A stretch of 64,000 nt of DNA from Gemmatimonadota bacterium (GCA_016182795.1 JACPFW010000021.1:39592-103591), one strand, 5' to 3'; shown: positions 8,910 through 19,490, numbered from the stretch's first letter. Program-made: numbers and translations. Notes: generated by a model not told the origin, from the letters alone.

Positions 8910-11491
8910 GCCTTGGCGAACGTCAGCGCGTCGCCCGACGCGTCCACACGCACGGTGTCGCCCTCGGCGTACTCGCCCTGCAGGAGGGCAAGCGCCAGCG
9001 GGTTCTGCAGCAGCCGCTGGATGGCCCGCTTGAGCGGCCGCGCGCCGAACGCCGGATCGTACCCTTCGCTGGCGAGCAGCTCGCGCGCCGCCGGCGTGAC
9101 GTCGAGCGTCAGCTTCTTGTCGGCGAGCAGGGCGTCGAACCGCTTGAGCTGGAGATTCACGATGTGGAATATCTCATCCCGACCGAGCGGCCGGAAGATG
9201 ATGATGTCATCCACACGGTTGAGGAATTCGGGCTTGAAGTGGCCGCGCAGCGCCTGCGTCACCTGCGTCTCCACGAGCGCCCAGTCGGCGGTGCCCTGCT
9301 CGAGAATCCACGACGAGCCGATATTCGAGGTCATGATGACGACGGTGTTGCGGAAATCCACCGTGCGCCCCTGCGAGTCGGTGAGGCGGCCGTCGTCGAG
9401 GATCTGGAGCAAGATGTTGAAGACGTCGGCGTGGGCCTTCTCGATCTCGTCAAAGAGAATTACCGCGTACGGCCGGCGCCGCACGGCTTCGGTGAGCTGA
9501 CCGCCTTCCTCATAGCCGACATAGCCCGGCGGCGCGCCGATGAGCCGCGCCACCGCGTGCTTCTCCATGTATTCCGACATGTCGATGCGCACCATCGCCG
9601 TTTCGTCGTCAAACAGGAACTCGGCAAGCGCGCGCGCGGTCTCAGTCTTCCCCACGCCGGTGGGGCCGAGGAAGATGAACGAACCGATGGGGCGATTGGG
9701 ATCCTGCAGACCGGCGCGCGAGCGGCGCACCGCGTCGGCCACCGCGCGCACCGCCTCGGGCTGGCCAATGACGCGGCGCCCAAGCTCCTGGTCGAGCTTG
9801 GTCAGGCGCTCCTTCTCGCTCTCCATCATGCGCGTGACGGGAATGCCGGTCCACTTGGCGACGATCTCGGCGATGTCATCGGCGCCCACTTCTTCCTTGA
9901 GGAAGCGCGTGCCGCTCTGGCGCTGATCGGCCATCTTCGCGTCAATCGACTTCAGCTGCTGCTCAAGCTGCGGGATGCGGCCGTACGTGATCTCGGCGGC
10001 TTTGCCAAGGTCACCCGCACGCGTGGCGCGCTCGGCCTCGCCGCGCGCCTCCTCGATCTGCTGCTTGAGCTTGCCCACGCCGCCCAGCGCGTCCTTCTCG
10101 AGCTGCCACTGCGCTTTCATCGATGCGCTCTGTTCGCGCTGTTCGGCGAGTTCCTTCTCAAGCGCCTTGCGGCGCTCGACGGACGCCTTGTCCTTCTCCT
10201 TGGCCAGCGCCTGCCGCTCGATCTCGAGCTGGACGATGCGGCGCTCCACCTCGTCGATCTCCTGCGGCAGGGAGTCGATCTCGATGCGCAGGCGCGACGC
10301 GGCCTCGTCGACGAGGTCAATGGCCTTGTCGGGGAGGAAACGATCGCCGATGTAGCGCTGGCTCAGCGTCGCGGCGGCGACAATGGCGCCGTCGGTGATG
10401 CGCACCCCGTGGTGGCTTTCGTAGCGCTCCTTGAGCCCGCGCAGAATGGCAATGGTGCTCTCCACCGTCGGTTCGCCGACGTAGACCGGCTGGAAGCGAC
10501 GCTCGAGCGCCGGGTCCTTCTCCACGTGCTTGCGGTATTCATCGAGGGTTGTGGCGCCAACCACCCGCAGCTCACCGCGGGCGAGCATCGGCTTAAGCAT
10601 GTTGCCCGCGTCCATCGACCCTTCCGCCTTCCCGGCCCCAACAATGGTGTGCAGTTCGTCGATGAAGACGACGAACTGCCCCTCGCTCGACGTGATCTCC
10701 TTGAGCACGGCCTTGAGCCGCTCCTCGAACTCGCCGCGGAACTTCGCACCGGCGATCAGCGAGCCCATATCGAGAGCCACGAGCCGCTTGTTCTTGAGCG
10801 ACTCGGGGACGTCACCGTTCACGATGCGCTGGGCGAGCCCCTCGGCAATGGCGGTCTTGCCGACGCCCGGCTCGCCGATGAGCACCGGATTATTCTTGGT
10901 GCGGCGCGAGAGCACCTGCATCACGCGGCGGATCTCCTCGTCGCGGCCGATGACAGGATCGAGCTTCCCCTTGCGCGCGGCGTCGGTGAGGTCGCGCGTG
11001 AACTTCTGCAGCGCCTGATACTGGTTCTCGGGGTTCTGGTCGGTCACGCGATGCGCGCCGCGAATCGCCTCGATGGCCTCGAGCAGCGCGGCGCGCGTGG
11101 CGCCGGCGGCGGTGAGGATCGTCTTGGTTTCCGTCCCTTTGACGTCACTCAGCGCGAGCAGGAGGTGTTCGGTCGACACGTACTCGTCGCCGAGCGACTT
11201 GGCTTCCTGTTCGGCGCGATCGAGCACGGTCGACAGCTCGCGCGCCAGCGACGGGCTGGCGCCGCTCTGCTTGGGATAGCGCTCAATCTCCCGCTCGAGA
11301 TCCTCGCGGAGCTTCGGCAGGCCGACCCCGAGCTTCTGCAGGACCGGCGCGACAATGCTGTCATCCTGCTCGAGCAGCGCGGCGAGCAGGTGCGCGTCGT
11401 AGACGAGCGGATTGCCAATGCGGCGCGCATGGGAGAGCGCGTCGTTGAGAGCATCGGCGGACTTCACGGTGAGGCGATCAGGGCTCAGCAT
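8906..11491 (-). CDS. clpB: ATP-dependent disaggregase ClpB
   Basis: At 861 residues this is full-length ClpB (Hsp104), which extracts proteins from aggregates together with DnaK. In order it has the Clp N domain (1-145), AAA-1 with Walker A GEPGVGKT (206-213) and Walker [10 protein letters not shown], the coiled-coil middle domain (about 400-520) that separates ClpB from ClpA/ClpC, AAA-2 with GPTGVGKT near 605, and the C-terminal D2-small domain with [10 protein letters not shown]. No CIRCE operator was recognised upstream. The intergenic stretch 11492-11592 holds nothing else that I can identify. Confidence 0.97.
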   Translation of the reverse strand: MLSPDRLTVKSADALNDALSHARRIGNPLVYDAHLLAALLEQDDSIVAPVLQKLGVGLPKLREDLEREIERYPKQSGASPSLARELSTVLDRAEQEAKSLGDEYVSTEHLLLALSDVKGTETKTILTAAGATRAALLEAIEAIRGAHRVTDQNPENQYQALQKFTRDLTDAARKGKLDPVIGRDEEIRRVMQVLSRRTKNNPVLIGEPGVGKTAIAEGLAQRIVNGDVPESLKNKRLVALDMGSLIAGAKFRGEFEERLKAVLKEITSSEGQFVVFIDELHTIVGAGKAEGSMDAGNMLKPMLARGELRVVGATTLDEYRKHVEKDPALERRFQPVYVGEPTVESTIAILRGLKERYESHHGVRITDGAIVAAATLSQRYIGDRFLPDKAIDLVDEAASRLRIEIDSLPQEIDEVERRIVQLEIERQALAKEKDKASVERRKALEKELAEQREQSASMKAQWQLEKDALGGVGKLKQQIEEARGEAERATRAGDLGKAAEITYGRIPQLEQQLKSIDAKMADQRQSGTRFLKEEVGADDIAEIVAKWTGIPVTRMMESEKERLTKLDQELGRRVIGQPEAVRAVADAVRRSRAGLQDPNRPIGSFIFLGPTGVGKTETARALAEFLFDDETAMVRIDMSEYMEKHAVARLIGAPPGYVGYEEGGQLTEAVRRRPYAVILFDEIEKAHADVFNILLQILDDGRLTDSQGRTVDFRNTVVIMTSNIGSSWILEQGTADWALVETQVTQALRGHFKPEFLNRVDDIIIFRPLGRDEIFHIVNLQLKRFDALLADKKLTLDVTPAARELLASEGYDPAFGARPLKRAIQRLLQNPLALALLQGEYAEGDTVRVDASGDALTFAKA

Positions 11492-11592
11492 AGGACGGAC
11501 GGAACGAGGAGGGGGTAGAGACTAAGCTAGGGGAAATGGGAGTGGTGAAGAGGGACGAGTGCAATGGTGATGCCATCCCTTCCCCGCCGTTC

Positions 11593-11631
11593 CGGCACCT
11601 TCGTGCGCCGCGGAGCGCGATCGAGGTGCCG
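11593..11631 (-). terminator. Hairpin downstream of the SDR gene
   Basis: An 8-bp perfect inverted repeat, CGGCACCT (11593-11600) and AGGTGCCG (11624-11631), encloses a 23-base GC-rich loop just past the SDR stop codon. No U-run follows on the minus strand, so intrinsic termination is doubtful; it may simply be a stable 3' end. Confidence 0.3.
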
Positions 11632-11643
11632 CCGCGGCAGGTT

Positions 11644-12471
11644 CTACTCCGCAATGCGGTACTCGCGGCGAATCTTCTCCACCTGCGCCAGACCCTTCCA
11701 TGTTGTCGCCCACGGCACCCAGCGGTAGAGCCGCCAGAGCAGGCGCGCGTAGAACGGGTAGACGATGAGCGCTTCGTTGCGCTCGAGTCCGGCGAAGACG
11801 CGCGCCACTAACCCCTCAACGGACACAATGGGGAACGGCGCCATGGTGCGCATCGCGTCCGGCTTGAGACCGGCGACGAGCGTCCGCTGGTAGATGTTGC
11901 TCTCGATGAAGCCCGGGCAGATGGCGTTCACCTTGACGCCCAGCGCCGCGCCTTCCAACCGCAGGGAGTTCGTGAGGCTGACCACGGCGTGTTTGGACGC
12001 GCCGTACGCGGAGAGGCCCGGCGTCGGGATCAGACCGGCGAGCGAAGCGGTGTTCACCAGGTGCCCGTGCCCCTGCCGCACCATCTGCCGGTAGGCCGCA
12101 TACGCAACGTGAATCACGCCGAACAGATTGACGTCCATCACGCGCCGCCAGTGGTCGAGCGACGAGTCGCGAAACTCGCCGGCGAAGCCGATCCCCGCAT
12201 TGTTGAAGCAGTAGTCGAGCCGGCCGTCGGCGGTGACGACCTCGTCGATCGCGCGAGCGACGTCGGCCGCATCGGTGACGTCGAGCGTGCGCGCGCGGCC
12301 GCTCGTGGCGCGGCCGCCGGCAGCCCGACACTCCTCGGCGACGGCCACCGCCGACGCGGCATCAAGGTCGGTCGCCCAGACGGTGGCGCCGCGGCGGGCC
12401 GCCGCGACCGCGAGTTGGCGCCCGATGCCGGAGCCGGCGCCCGTGACGAAGACCACTTGGTCGTGGAGCAT
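11644..12471 (-). CDS. Short-chain dehydrogenase/reductase (SDR, classical)
   Basis: A 275-residue NAD(P)-dependent oxidoreductase with a Rossmann fold. Visible motifs are TGAGSGIG near residue 10 (nucleotide binding), NNAG near 90, and the catalytic Ser-Tyr-Lys set in NTASLAG and YGASK (about S143, Y156, K160). Asp at the end of beta-2 (ATDLDA) favours NAD over NADP. The substrate cannot be read from sequence. The C-terminal YPFYARLLWRLYRW segment is hydrophobic and may associate with membrane, as in lipid-active SDRs. The ATG at 12471 is preferred over a GTG two codons upstream. A terminator lies just upstream, so it starts its own transcript. Confidence 0.85.
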   Translation of the reverse strand: MLHDQVVFVTGAGSGIGRQLAVAAARRGATVWATDLDAASAVAVAEECRAAGGRATSGRARTLDVTDAADVARAIDEVVTADGRLDYCFNNAGIGFAGEFRDSSLDHWRRVMDVNLFGVIHVAYAAYRQMVRQGHGHLVNTASLAGLIPTPGLSAYGASKHAVVSLTNSLRLEGAALGVKVNAICPGFIESNIYQRTLVAGLKPDAMRTMAPFPIVSVEGLVARVFAGLERNEALIVYPFYARLLWRLYRWVPWATTWKGLAQVEKIRREYRIAE

Positions 12472-12501
12472 GCCCACCGCGTGTTGAGGTCGCGATGAAG
12501 G

Positions 12502-12549
12502 TGCAGAAAAGACAGACCGCCCGGGAGGTGGATGGTCTCCCGGGCGGTC
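12502..12549 (-). terminator. Rho-independent terminator of the sorting-domain gene
   Basis: A perfect 13-bp stem (12515-12527 with 12537-12549, arm GACCGCCCGGGAG) closes a 9-base loop. On the minus strand it is followed by TCTGTCTTTTCTG. It begins 9 bases past the stop of the gene at 12558-12995 and is the clearest intrinsic terminator in the window. Confidence 0.88.
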
Positions 12550-12557
12550 CGCAATGT

Positions 12558-12995
12558 CTACTTGGTAATCAACATCTTCTTGACGGTTCGCTGACCGTCA
12601 ACCTCGAGCATGTACATGTAAATACCCGAGGCCACTTCGTTGTTTGTATTGCGGTAGTTGCCATTCCAGTACGCGGTGTACTGGCCGCACGTCAGCAATA
12701 CGTTCTCCAGCGGTTGACCCCCTGCCACATTGCCCGCTCCTCCCTGAAGCACCGGGACCGCGACAAACTGCGCGAGCAGATTGTAGACGCGGACGGAAAC
12801 CTTGAACTGCTGACTCGGATCGTTAGAGCACTCGATCGCGAACGGAATACGGGTTTCCGGATTGAACGGGTTCGGGAAATTCTGGCCCAGCTTTACTGCG
12901 GGTCGCTTGGCCTGACCCGTACTCTGGGCGGTCCCAAGCTGTGGCGTGAGGGCGAGGGTCAGCACCGCTAGGAGTGCTGCCCAACGATACCTCAT
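12558..12995 (-). CDS. Small exported protein made almost only of a FlgD/Por-sorting-like domain
   Basis: This 145-residue protein has a signal peptide (about 1-23, cleavage after LGTAQ) and then a single Ig-like domain of the FlgD / type A secretion-sorting class. The domain shows the typical GQNFPNPFNPET opening (37-48), a VRVYNLLAQ strand, the YWNGNYRNTNNEVASGIY turn and a basic end (TVKKMLITK). In the FCB group this module normally terminates much larger secreted proteins; here there is no passenger. Expression looks strong and independent: AAAAGGAG lies 6 bases before the ATG and a perfect terminator follows. What it does alone is unknown. Confidence 0.8.
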   Translation of the reverse strand: MRYRWAALLAVLTLALTPQLGTAQSTGQAKRPAVKLGQNFPNPFNPETRIPFAIECSNDPSQQFKVSVRVYNLLAQFVAVPVLQGGAGNVAGGQPLENVLLTCGQYTAYWNGNYRNTNNEVASGIYMYMLEVDGQRTVKKMLITK

Positions 12996-13078
12996 CGTAA
13001 CTCCTTTTCTGACAATGCAGGATCGGTTGGTGTGTCTCCTCTAGGAATGAGTGTGGATGTGATTGGCCAATAACCAAA

Positions 13079-14980
13079 CTAGGGCGCGTTTTTGGCACTG
13101 TCAAGGAACGATGCGACCGCCGCCGGGAGCCTCGCCCAATGAAACCGCCGTCCCTCTCCAATCCGGGTGCTCACACCCATCCGGTCGCAGGCCTCGACGA
13201 GCGGAATGGAGTACTTTCGGCTAATACCGAAGATTTCCCGAAGTTCGCCGGCGGCGTATGATCGATCATCTGCTGTCGCCGCCCGAAGCGCGAGGAGCGC
13301 GACGCGCCAGGCCTCCGGCGCGATGAACCGCTGCTCGCCGACGGCCACCACCCGCCCGTCCCGCTCGAGCATCCGCAACAGCGCGGGTGTCCGGGGACCG
13401 GCCACGGCGGCGATTTCGTCGGCGGTTGGAGCTTCCCGACCGGCCTTTTCGAGCATCGCCTCGATTGCGGCGACGGACCGGTGGTCATCGGCCGACAGAC
13501 GAGGCTGCCACCCGGCGCGGGCCACGACGCCGCCCACGATGACGATCTCCCCCTGCTCCACCGCGCGCTGAACCGTCGCATCGGCGAGCACGTCGGCGAG
13601 GCCAAGCTTGGCGCGCAGCGGTTGCAGCGCCACACCGCGATCGAGCGGGCGCGCCTCATGGGCGGCGTCGACCTCCGATAGCAGTCGCGTGCGCGTCGCG
13701 TCGAGGCGTTCGCGCAGGCCCAGCACGTCGCCGACGCGAGTGGCGACGTCGCTCAGTTCACCGATCGCGCGCTCCAGCGCGGACGCCTGCACGCCGAGTC
13801 GCAGCGGCAGCGTGCGGAGCGGAAGGCCGTGCGCCGCCTCTTCCTCGAGCATCCAACGGAGGCGTTGCGCGACGCTGGCACCGGACGTCGCGAACGGAGA
13901 CGCGCGGCGAAACGGGGGCAGTGGATCGGTGATCACACCGCCGCCGATGGTCGCCGCCGGCGACGGTGCACGCAGCACGAATCGATCCCCACCGCGCGCG
14001 ATCAGCGGCTCGTCGAGCACCAAGCGCACCGCGGTGGTTGCGCCCGCGCGCACGGGTCCGCCGCGGGCGACAATGCGCGCGCCGACATCGGCGGTGCCGA
14101 GGTGCAGGCGCACGCGCGTGCGCGCCGTGAGCGTGATGTCGACATCGTCGAAGAGCGCGACATCGGCGCGCATCCGGTCGCGCGCCGCCCACGGATCGGC
14201 GGCGCCAACGAGCACGCCGCCGCGGGTGAACGCATCACGCTCCGCGCCCGCGAGCGCCACCGCCACGCGCTGCCCCGCCACGCCGGCGTCGGCGGCGTGC
14301 CCGTGGGTCTCGACGCCCCGCACGCGATGCACCGTGCCGCCGGGGAAGGCGCGCACCGCATCCTCGCGCGCCACCCGCCCGCTCCACACGGTGCCAGTGA
14401 CCACCGTTCCGGTTCCCTTGATCGTGAAGACGCGGTCCACCGGAAGCCGAAATAGGTCGCTGGCCTCGCGTGCGGGAACCGCTTTCGCCGCGGTGGTGAG
14501 CGCGCGACGCAGGGCGTCGAGCCCCGCCCCCGTGCGCGCCGACACCGCGACGACCGGCGCGCCCTCCAGCGCCGACCCCGCAAGCAGCCCGGCCACATCC
14601 TCGGCCGCGAGCGCCAGCAGATCGGCGTCTACAAGATCACACTTAGTGAGCGCCACCACGCCGCCGCGAATGCCGAGGGCGCCCAGGATGGCGAGATGCT
14701 CGCGCGTTTGCGGCATCACCCCTTCGTCGGCCGCGACGACAAGCAGGGCGAGATCGACGCCGGCGGCGCCGGCCAGCATCGTGCGCACGAAGGCTTCGTG
14801 ACCCGGGACGTCGACGACACTCAGCGTGCCGAATCCATCGAGTTGCAGCGGCGCGAAGCCAAGCTCAATGGTGATGCCGCGCCGCTTCTCCTCGGGGAGT
14901 CGGTCGGTGTCGACGCCGGTAAGGGCCTGCACGAGCGCCGTCTTGCCGTGGTCAATGTGGCCGGCAGTGCCGAGGATCAC
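13079..14980 (-). CDS. selB: Selenocysteine-specific translation elongation factor SelB
   Basis: At 633 residues this is full-length SelB, the GTPase that delivers Sec-tRNA to UGA codons marked by a SECIS element. The G motifs are clear: GHIDHGKT (G1), [10 protein letters not shown] (G2), DVPGHE (G3) and TKCD (G4). Beta-barrel domains 2 and 3 follow, then the C-terminal winged helices that bind SECIS RNA (about 380-633, ending near [11 protein letters not shown]). The start is GTG, overlapping the recO stop (GTGA). Neither selA, selD nor a tRNA-Sec gene is in this window, so they must be elsewhere if the pathway works. Confidence 0.95.
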   Translation of the reverse strand: MILGTAGHIDHGKTALVQALTGVDTDRLPEEKRRGITIELGFAPLQLDGFGTLSVVDVPGHEAFVRTMLAGAAGVDLALLVVAADEGVMPQTREHLAILGALGIRGGVVALTKCDLVDADLLALAAEDVAGLLAGSALEGAPVVAVSARTGAGLDALRRALTTAAKAVPAREASDLFRLPVDRVFTIKGTGTVVTGTVWSGRVAREDAVRAFPGGTVHRVRGVETHGHAADAGVAGQRVAVALAGAERDAFTRGGVLVGAADPWAARDRMRADVALFDDVDITLTARTRVRLHLGTADVGARIVARGGPVRAGATTAVRLVLDEPLIARGGDRFVLRAPSPAATIGGGVITDPLPPFRRASPFATSGASVAQRLRWMLEEEAAHGLPLRTLPLRLGVQASALERAIGELSDVATRVGDVLGLRERLDATRTRLLSEVDAAHEARPLDRGVALQPLRAKLGLADVLADATVQRAVEQGEIVIVGGVVARAGWQPRLSADDHRSVAAIEAMLEKAGREAPTADEIAAVAGPRTPALLRMLERDGRVVAVGEQRFIAPEAWRVALLALRAATADDRSYAAGELREIFGISRKYSIPLVEACDRMGVSTRIGEGRRFHWARLPAAVASFLDSAKNAP

Positions 14981-15738
14981 GCGTCCACCTCGTGCCGCTC
15001 CCAGGCGAGGAGCGCGCGCAGCGGGCGCCCGCCGTCGGTGAGATGCTCCTCGAGAAACTCGCGCAGCAGGCGCTGATGCGCGCGCACACTCGGCTCATCG
15101 AGCGGCGGCGACGCGCAGCGGCCGAGCCACGCGCGGATGGCATCGCGCGCCTCGGGCGGCAGCACCCGCGCGCCGGTCACGCGGCGCGCGCAGGCGGCGC
15201 ACAGCGCGCCGCCGGAGCGATGATGAAACGCCACCGCCCCCGCCGGATCGAGCGGCGCGTGGCACAACGCGCACGCGTCCAGCGACGGCGCAAAGCCGAG
15301 TTCAGCCACCAGGGACCAGGCGCCGCCGAGGGCGACCGGCGCGGCGGCGCCCGGCGGCGCCGCTTCCAGCGCGTCGAGCGCATCGGTGACGGCATCGAGC
15401 AGGCCGGGATCTTCCTGCTCGGGCGCAAAGCGCAGCAGCAACTCGGCGAGCGCGGCGGCCGCCGCGAACCGGTCGAGCGACGCCGCGAGCGCCGGGCGCG
15501 AACGGGTGGCGTCAAAGGCGTTCAGCGCGTGGAGATCGCGCCCGAGCGTGGTAACCAGTTCGGCCTCACCGCCGGCGAACAGATCGAGCGCCGCGCCGAA
15601 CTTATTGCGCGGCCGCCGCGCCCCGCGCGCAATGGCCGACACGATGCCCAACTCACGCGTGATGAGGCGCACGATGCGCGACGTCTCGCGATAGTCGAAG
15701 GCGTGCAGGACGATGGCGTGCGTGGTGACGAGCGGCAT
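14977..15738 (-). CDS. recO: DNA repair protein RecO
   Basis: A 253-residue recombination mediator that, with RecR, loads RecA onto SSB-coated single-stranded DNA. The N-terminal OB fold contains the family segment on [18 protein letters not shown] and [11 protein letters not shown]. The middle is helical, and the four-cysteine zinc site is complete (CALC near 153 and CAAC near 178). It follows btuB by 38 bases and overlaps selB, so it may be read through from the cobalamin-regulated operon or have its own promoter in that gap. Confidence 0.93.
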   Translation of the reverse strand: MPLVTTHAIVLHAFDYRETSRIVRLITRELGIVSAIARGARRPRNKFGAALDLFAGGEAELVTTLGRDLHALNAFDATRSRPALAASLDRFAAAAALAELLLRFAPEQEDPGLLDAVTDALDALEAAPPGAAAPVALGGAWSLVAELGFAPSLDACALCHAPLDPAGAVAFHHRSGGALCAACARRVTGARVLPPEARDAIRAWLGRCASPPLDEPSVRAHQRLLREFLEEHLTDGGRPLRALLAWERHEVDA

Positions 15739-15776
15739 CGGGGGCGATGAGGGACGGTGCTGAAAACTACGTCATG

Positions 15777-17732
15777 TTACGGGGTGCCGACGGTGAGACC
15801 CACGCGGAGGGCGCGTCCGGGGGCGCGGAATCCGTAGATGCCCTGGTACTCCACCGCCGTCAGGTTGTCGCCACGCAAGCGCAGGTGCATCGGCACGCGT
15901 GCCTGGGCCGCCGACAGCCGCAGGTTGGCGGCGAGGTCCACCAGTGTGTGCGCGGGAAGCTCGACCGGCTTGGCCGGCCAGGCGGCGAAGTCGCGATCGT
16001 GCGCGATGCCGGTGTACGACGCGCCAAGCACCACGTCGGCACGGCCGACAGACCGCGCCAGCTCGACGCGCGCGGTCTGCGCGGGGCGCCGCATCAGCGG
16101 CTCGCCAAGCACGAACGTGGCGCCGTCGCCTGAATCGAAGCCGGCGTCGGTGACGCGCGTGCGGGTATATGCGTAGGTGAGGCGCGCGTGCAGTGCCGCG
16201 CCGAGCCCGAACGACGCCTCGGCCTCGACGCCGTCGCCGTTGGCGCCGGCCACGTTCACGAAGTTCGGAGCCAGCGGACTCATCGTCTTGTCGTTGTACT
16301 GGATCAGGTCGCGAAAGCGCTGCTGATACGCCGTGACGCTGAGCGTGACGCCAGCGGTGCGCCGTTCGATGGCGACCTCGCGGCTGTGCGTACGCTCGGG
16401 GCTGAGCGCCGCGTTGCCGCGCACGTAGCCGGTGGCGAAGTTCTCGAAGAAGCTCGGCGCACGGAACGCCGCGCCAGCCGCGGCGCGCACGCGCCACGCG
16501 GGCGTGAGCGCCCACGCGGCGGCGAGCCGCGCCGTGCGGAACGTGCCGAACGCGCTGTTGTCGTCGAGGCGTGCCCCCGCCTGGTACGTGCCGCGTCCGA
16601 GGAAGCCACCCACGGACTGCGCGTAGATGGCGCGATCATTGCGCGCGGCCACGAAGGTGCCGGCGTCGGGGCCGTACTCGCTGAGCGACAACGACGACGA
16701 CCGCTCGTGATCGCGCGACGCCTCGGCGCCCAGCGTGAACGACTGGGTAGCGCCGGCGCGCAGCGTAGCGCGTACATCGGCCGACCGGCGGGTGACGGTG
16801 CCCTTGGAGTAGAAACCGTAGAAGCCGAGGGTATCGGCCGCGGAGTCCGGTCCGTCGTCGCTGCGCGGCGCGTGCTCGCTGGACGCCAGGGTCCACGCGG
16901 CCGTCAGCCGCGTGCCGATCACGCGGTGGCCGGAGAGCGAGAGGGCGAGGCGGCGCGAGGATGTCCGCGCGTTGTGGTCGCCAATCGAACCGTCAGACTC
17001 GGTGGGATAGTGGTACATCGCCGAGAGCCATCGCGCCGAGAGCGTAACGTCGGTACGCGCATCGGGGCGCAGACGCACCGCCGCGCTGGCCGACTGGTTG
17101 CGATAGTCGTTGTTGTACGGCAGGATGCCGCTCGACGACCGATCGGCGAGCGCCGCGCTCACCGAGGCGCGTCCGGTCCCCGCGGCGGCAGACGCCGACA
17201 GGTCGCGCTGGCCGTAGCTGCCCGCTTCCGCCGTGAGCGCGCCGTGCGTTCCGCCGGCGCCGGCACGCGAGACCAGCTGAATGACACCGGCCAGCGCGTC
17301 AGCGCCGTACAGCACGCTGGCCGGACCGCGCACGACCTCCACCCGCTCGATGTTGTCGAGGGAGAGCGCGCTGAGGTCGATGGCGCCGCCTGGCTCGTTG
17401 AGCGGCACGCCGTCGAGCAGGACGCGCACGTAGTTCGCCTGGCCGCCCCGCACAAACAGCGACGCATGCGATCCGTACGATGAGGAGGTCGAGATGCTGA
17501 CGCCCGGCACGAGCCGAAGCGCGTCACTGAGTTGCGTGAGGCCGCGCGCGCGCAGCGAGTCACCGGAGAGCACCGTGACGGTCGCCGGAGCGGGTACCGG
17601 TGTCTCCACGCGCGTGGCGGTGACGACCACCGGCGAGAGGGGCGAAGCGCCGGACTGTGCCAGGAGCGTCACAGGAAACGCCAACGCGACGGACACCGAC
17701 GAGAGACGATTGACCAAGCTTGAGAGGGGCAC
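15777..17732 (-). CDS. btuB: TonB-dependent outer-membrane receptor, BtuB-like (vitamin B12)
   Basis: The 651-residue protein has a signal peptide, a TonB-box-like segment (PVVVTATRVETPV, compare DTLVVTA of BtuB), a plug domain (about 45-165, with GVSISTSSSYGSHASLFVRG and ERVEVVRGPASVLYGADALAG) and a 22-strand-type barrel to the C terminus. It would import cobalamin across the outer membrane using TonB energy. The start is GTG, 7 bases after btuD. Position as the last gene after btuF, btuC and btuD behind a cobalamin riboswitch makes the substrate assignment strong. Confidence 0.9.
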   Translation of the reverse strand: MPLSSLVNRLSSVSVALAFPVTLLAQSGASPLSPVVVTATRVETPVPAPATVTVLSGDSLRARGLTQLSDALRLVPGVSISTSSSYGSHASLFVRGGQANYVRVLLDGVPLNEPGGAIDLSALSLDNIERVEVVRGPASVLYGADALAGVIQLVSRAGAGGTHGALTAEAGSYGQRDLSASAAAGTGRASVSAALADRSSSGILPYNNDYRNQSASAAVRLRPDARTDVTLSARWLSAMYHYPTESDGSIGDHNARTSSRRLALSLSGHRVIGTRLTAAWTLASSEHAPRSDDGPDSAADTLGFYGFYSKGTVTRRSADVRATLRAGATQSFTLGAEASRDHERSSSLSLSEYGPDAGTFVAARNDRAIYAQSVGGFLGRGTYQAGARLDDNSAFGTFRTARLAAAWALTPAWRVRAAAGAAFRAPSFFENFATGYVRGNAALSPERTHSREVAIERRTAGVTLSVTAYQQRFRDLIQYNDKTMSPLAPNFVNVAGANGDGVEAEASFGLGAALHARLTYAYTRTRVTDAGFDSGDGATFVLGEPLMRRPAQTARVELARSVGRADVVLGASYTGIAHDRDFAAWPAKPVELPAHTLVDLAANLRLSAAQARVPMHLRLRGDNLTAVEYQGIYGFRAPGRALRVGLTVGTP

Positions 17733-17739
17733 TGGGGCG

Positions 17740-18519
17740 TTACCGTTTCTTCAAGGGGATGAGGACTGGAGCGCCGACCGCGGGATCGCGGGCGACGACG
17801 AGCGGCCAGTCGTACACAGGTTCGAGCACCTCGCCGCGCATCACGTCGGCGGGCGCGCCCGCGGCGGCCACCCGACCGTGATGCAGCAACACGATGTGCG
17901 CGGCGAAGCGGGCCACGAGGTTGAGCTGATGGCTGACCAGCAGCACGGTGCGCCCTTCACGCGCGAGCGCCTCGAGCAGTTCGTAGGCGGCCATCTCGTG
18001 CGCGACATCCAGGAACGTGCCGGGTTCGTCGAGGACGAGTACCTCACCGCCCTGCGCGAGCGCGCGGGCGAGCCGCACCCGCTGCCATTCTCCGCCCGAC
18101 AGCGCATCGGTGCGGCGATCCATCAGGCTCTCGGCGCCGGCGCGGTGCGCGGCACGGTCAACGGCCTCCACGTCGGCGGGCCCGAGCGCGCTCCACGTGC
18201 CGTGATGCGGATACCGGCCGAGCATCACGTAGTCGCGCGCCGGCAACGGGAAGGCCGGCTCCTCGCGCTGCGCGACGACGGCCATGGTGCGGGCGAGCGC
18301 GCGCCGGTCGGCGGTTGCGCAGTCGAACGCGCCAATGCGAGCGTGTCCCGTCGCCAACGGCACCTGGCCAATAAGTGCGCGCACGATCGTGCTTTTGCCG
18401 CTTCCGTTCGGCCCGACGAGAGCGGTCACGCACCCGGCGCGCGCCTCGAACGACGCCCCATCCAGCGCATTGACGCGCGCCGCGGGATACCGGACCACGG
18501 CATCGGTGACGGTGATCAC
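17740..18519 (-). CDS. btuD: Cobalamin ABC transporter ATP-binding protein BtuD
   Basis: The 259-residue ABC ATPase energises inner-membrane import by BtuC. Walker A is GPNGSGKST near 36-44, the Q-loop is in MAVVAQREE, the signature is LSGGEWQRVRLA near 143, Walker B is VLVLDEPG and the switch His is in LVSHQLN. The order of motifs and the length fit FecE/BtuD-type ATPases. The GTG start overlaps the btuC stop (GTGA), indicating translational coupling. Confidence 0.92.
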   Translation of the reverse strand: MITVTDAVVRYPAARVNALDGASFEARAGCVTALVGPNGSGKSTIVRALIGQVPLATGHARIGAFDCATADRRALARTMAVVAQREEPAFPLPARDYVMLGRYPHHGTWSALGPADVEAVDRAAHRAGAESLMDRRTDALSGGEWQRVRLARALAQGGEVLVLDEPGTFLDVAHEMAAYELLEALAREGRTVLLVSHQLNLVARFAAHIVLLHHGRVAAAGAPADVMRGEVLEPVYDWPLVVARDPAVGAPVLIPLKKR

Positions 18520-19490
18520 GCGGTCCTCCGCAGGCGAAGGAGAAAGAACGGCACGCCGACGATGGCGGTGACCGCTCCGAGCGGCAGTTCCGACGGGGCG
18601 CGCACGGTGCGGGCCACGACGTCGGCCGCCACCACCAGCGATGCGCCGAGCACGGCGGAGCCAAGCAGCACCTCACGGGCGCGCCGCAAGCCGAGCCCGC
18701 GCGCCATCGCCGGCACTACCAGCCCCACGAAGCCAACGAGTCCCGCACCAGCCACGGTGATGGCGGCGAGCAGGGCGGCCAGCAGGAAGATGCGTCGCAT
18801 CGCGGTGGAAACGCGCACGCCGAGTCCGGCGGCGGCGTCTTCACCGAGCGCCAGCAGGTCGATGTCGCGCGCCACCGCGAGCAGTAGCGCGCCCGCGGCC
18901 AGCGTGTACCCGGCCAGCCAGAGCACCGTCGTCCAGTCGGCGCCGGCCACCGAGCCCATCATCCACCACAGGGCGTTGCGCACCGCGCCTTCGCCGGCGC
19001 CGGCGAGCAGGATCATGATTGCCGCATTGGCAAACGCGCCGACGACGACGCCGGCCATCAGCAGAATGCGCGGATCGGTGCGGCCGCTCGTGGCGCGTGC
19101 GATGAGCAAAACGAGCCCCACCGCGCCCGCCGCGCCGGCGAAGGCGGCGACCGGCAGCGCCACGGACGCCGTGAGCCCGGCAACCACCGCCACGACGGCG
19201 CCGACGGCCGCCCCGCCCGAGACGCCGAGCAGGTAGGGTTCGGCGAGCGCGTTGCGCAGCGTGCCCTGCAGTGCGGCCCCGCTCATGCCGAGTCCGGCAC
19301 CGGTGACGATCGCCAGGCCCATGCGCGTCAGGCGCAGGTCGCGCACAATTGCGACCGCCTGCGCATCGCCCTCGCCGAACAGCGCGCGCGCGACATCGCC
19401 GAGACTGAGTGAAACGGGGCCGATGGCCAGCGCCGCCGCGCACGCCACGGCGAGCAGCACAACGAGCAGAAGCCAGCGGCGCGCGGTCAC
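18516..19490 (-). CDS. btuC: Cobalamin ABC transporter permease BtuC
   Basis: Starting at the GTG that overlaps the btuF stop (GTGA at 19487-19490) gives 324 residues, the normal size for FecCD/BtuC permeases; the longer open frame upstream is only antisense-like noise inside btuF. About ten transmembrane helices are evident. The family block GAGLGMSGAALQGTLRNALAEPYLLG (residues about 75-100) and the ATPase-contacting loop GFVGLVVPAMAR are present. It forms a homodimer with two BtuD and docks BtuF. Confidence 0.93.
   Translation of the reverse strand: MTARRWLLLVVLLAVACAAALAIGPVSLSLGDVARALFGEGDAQAVAIVRDLRLTRMGLAIVTGAGLGMSGAALQGTLRNALAEPYLLGVSGGAAVGAVVAVVAGLTASVALPVAAFAGAAGAVGLVLLIARATSGRTDPRILLMAGVVVGAFANAAIMILLAGAGEGAVRNALWWMMGSVAGADWTTVLWLAGYTLAAGALLLAVARDIDLLALGEDAAAGLGVRVSTAMRRIFLLAALLAAITVAGAGLVGFVGLVVPAMARGLGLRRAREVLLGSAVLGASLVVAADVVARTVRAPSELPLGAVTAIVGVPFFLLRLRRTA

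Noticed and set aside
8690..11518. A 942-codon plus-strand frame opposite clpB
   Set aside because: Its text is Arg/Leu/Ala-rich without motifs, while ClpB on the other strand has both Walker boxes and the middle domain.
17494..19236. A 580-codon plus-strand frame across btuD and btuC
   Set aside because: Low-complexity Ala/Thr/Arg/Ser text lying antisense to two genes with intact ABC and permease motifs.
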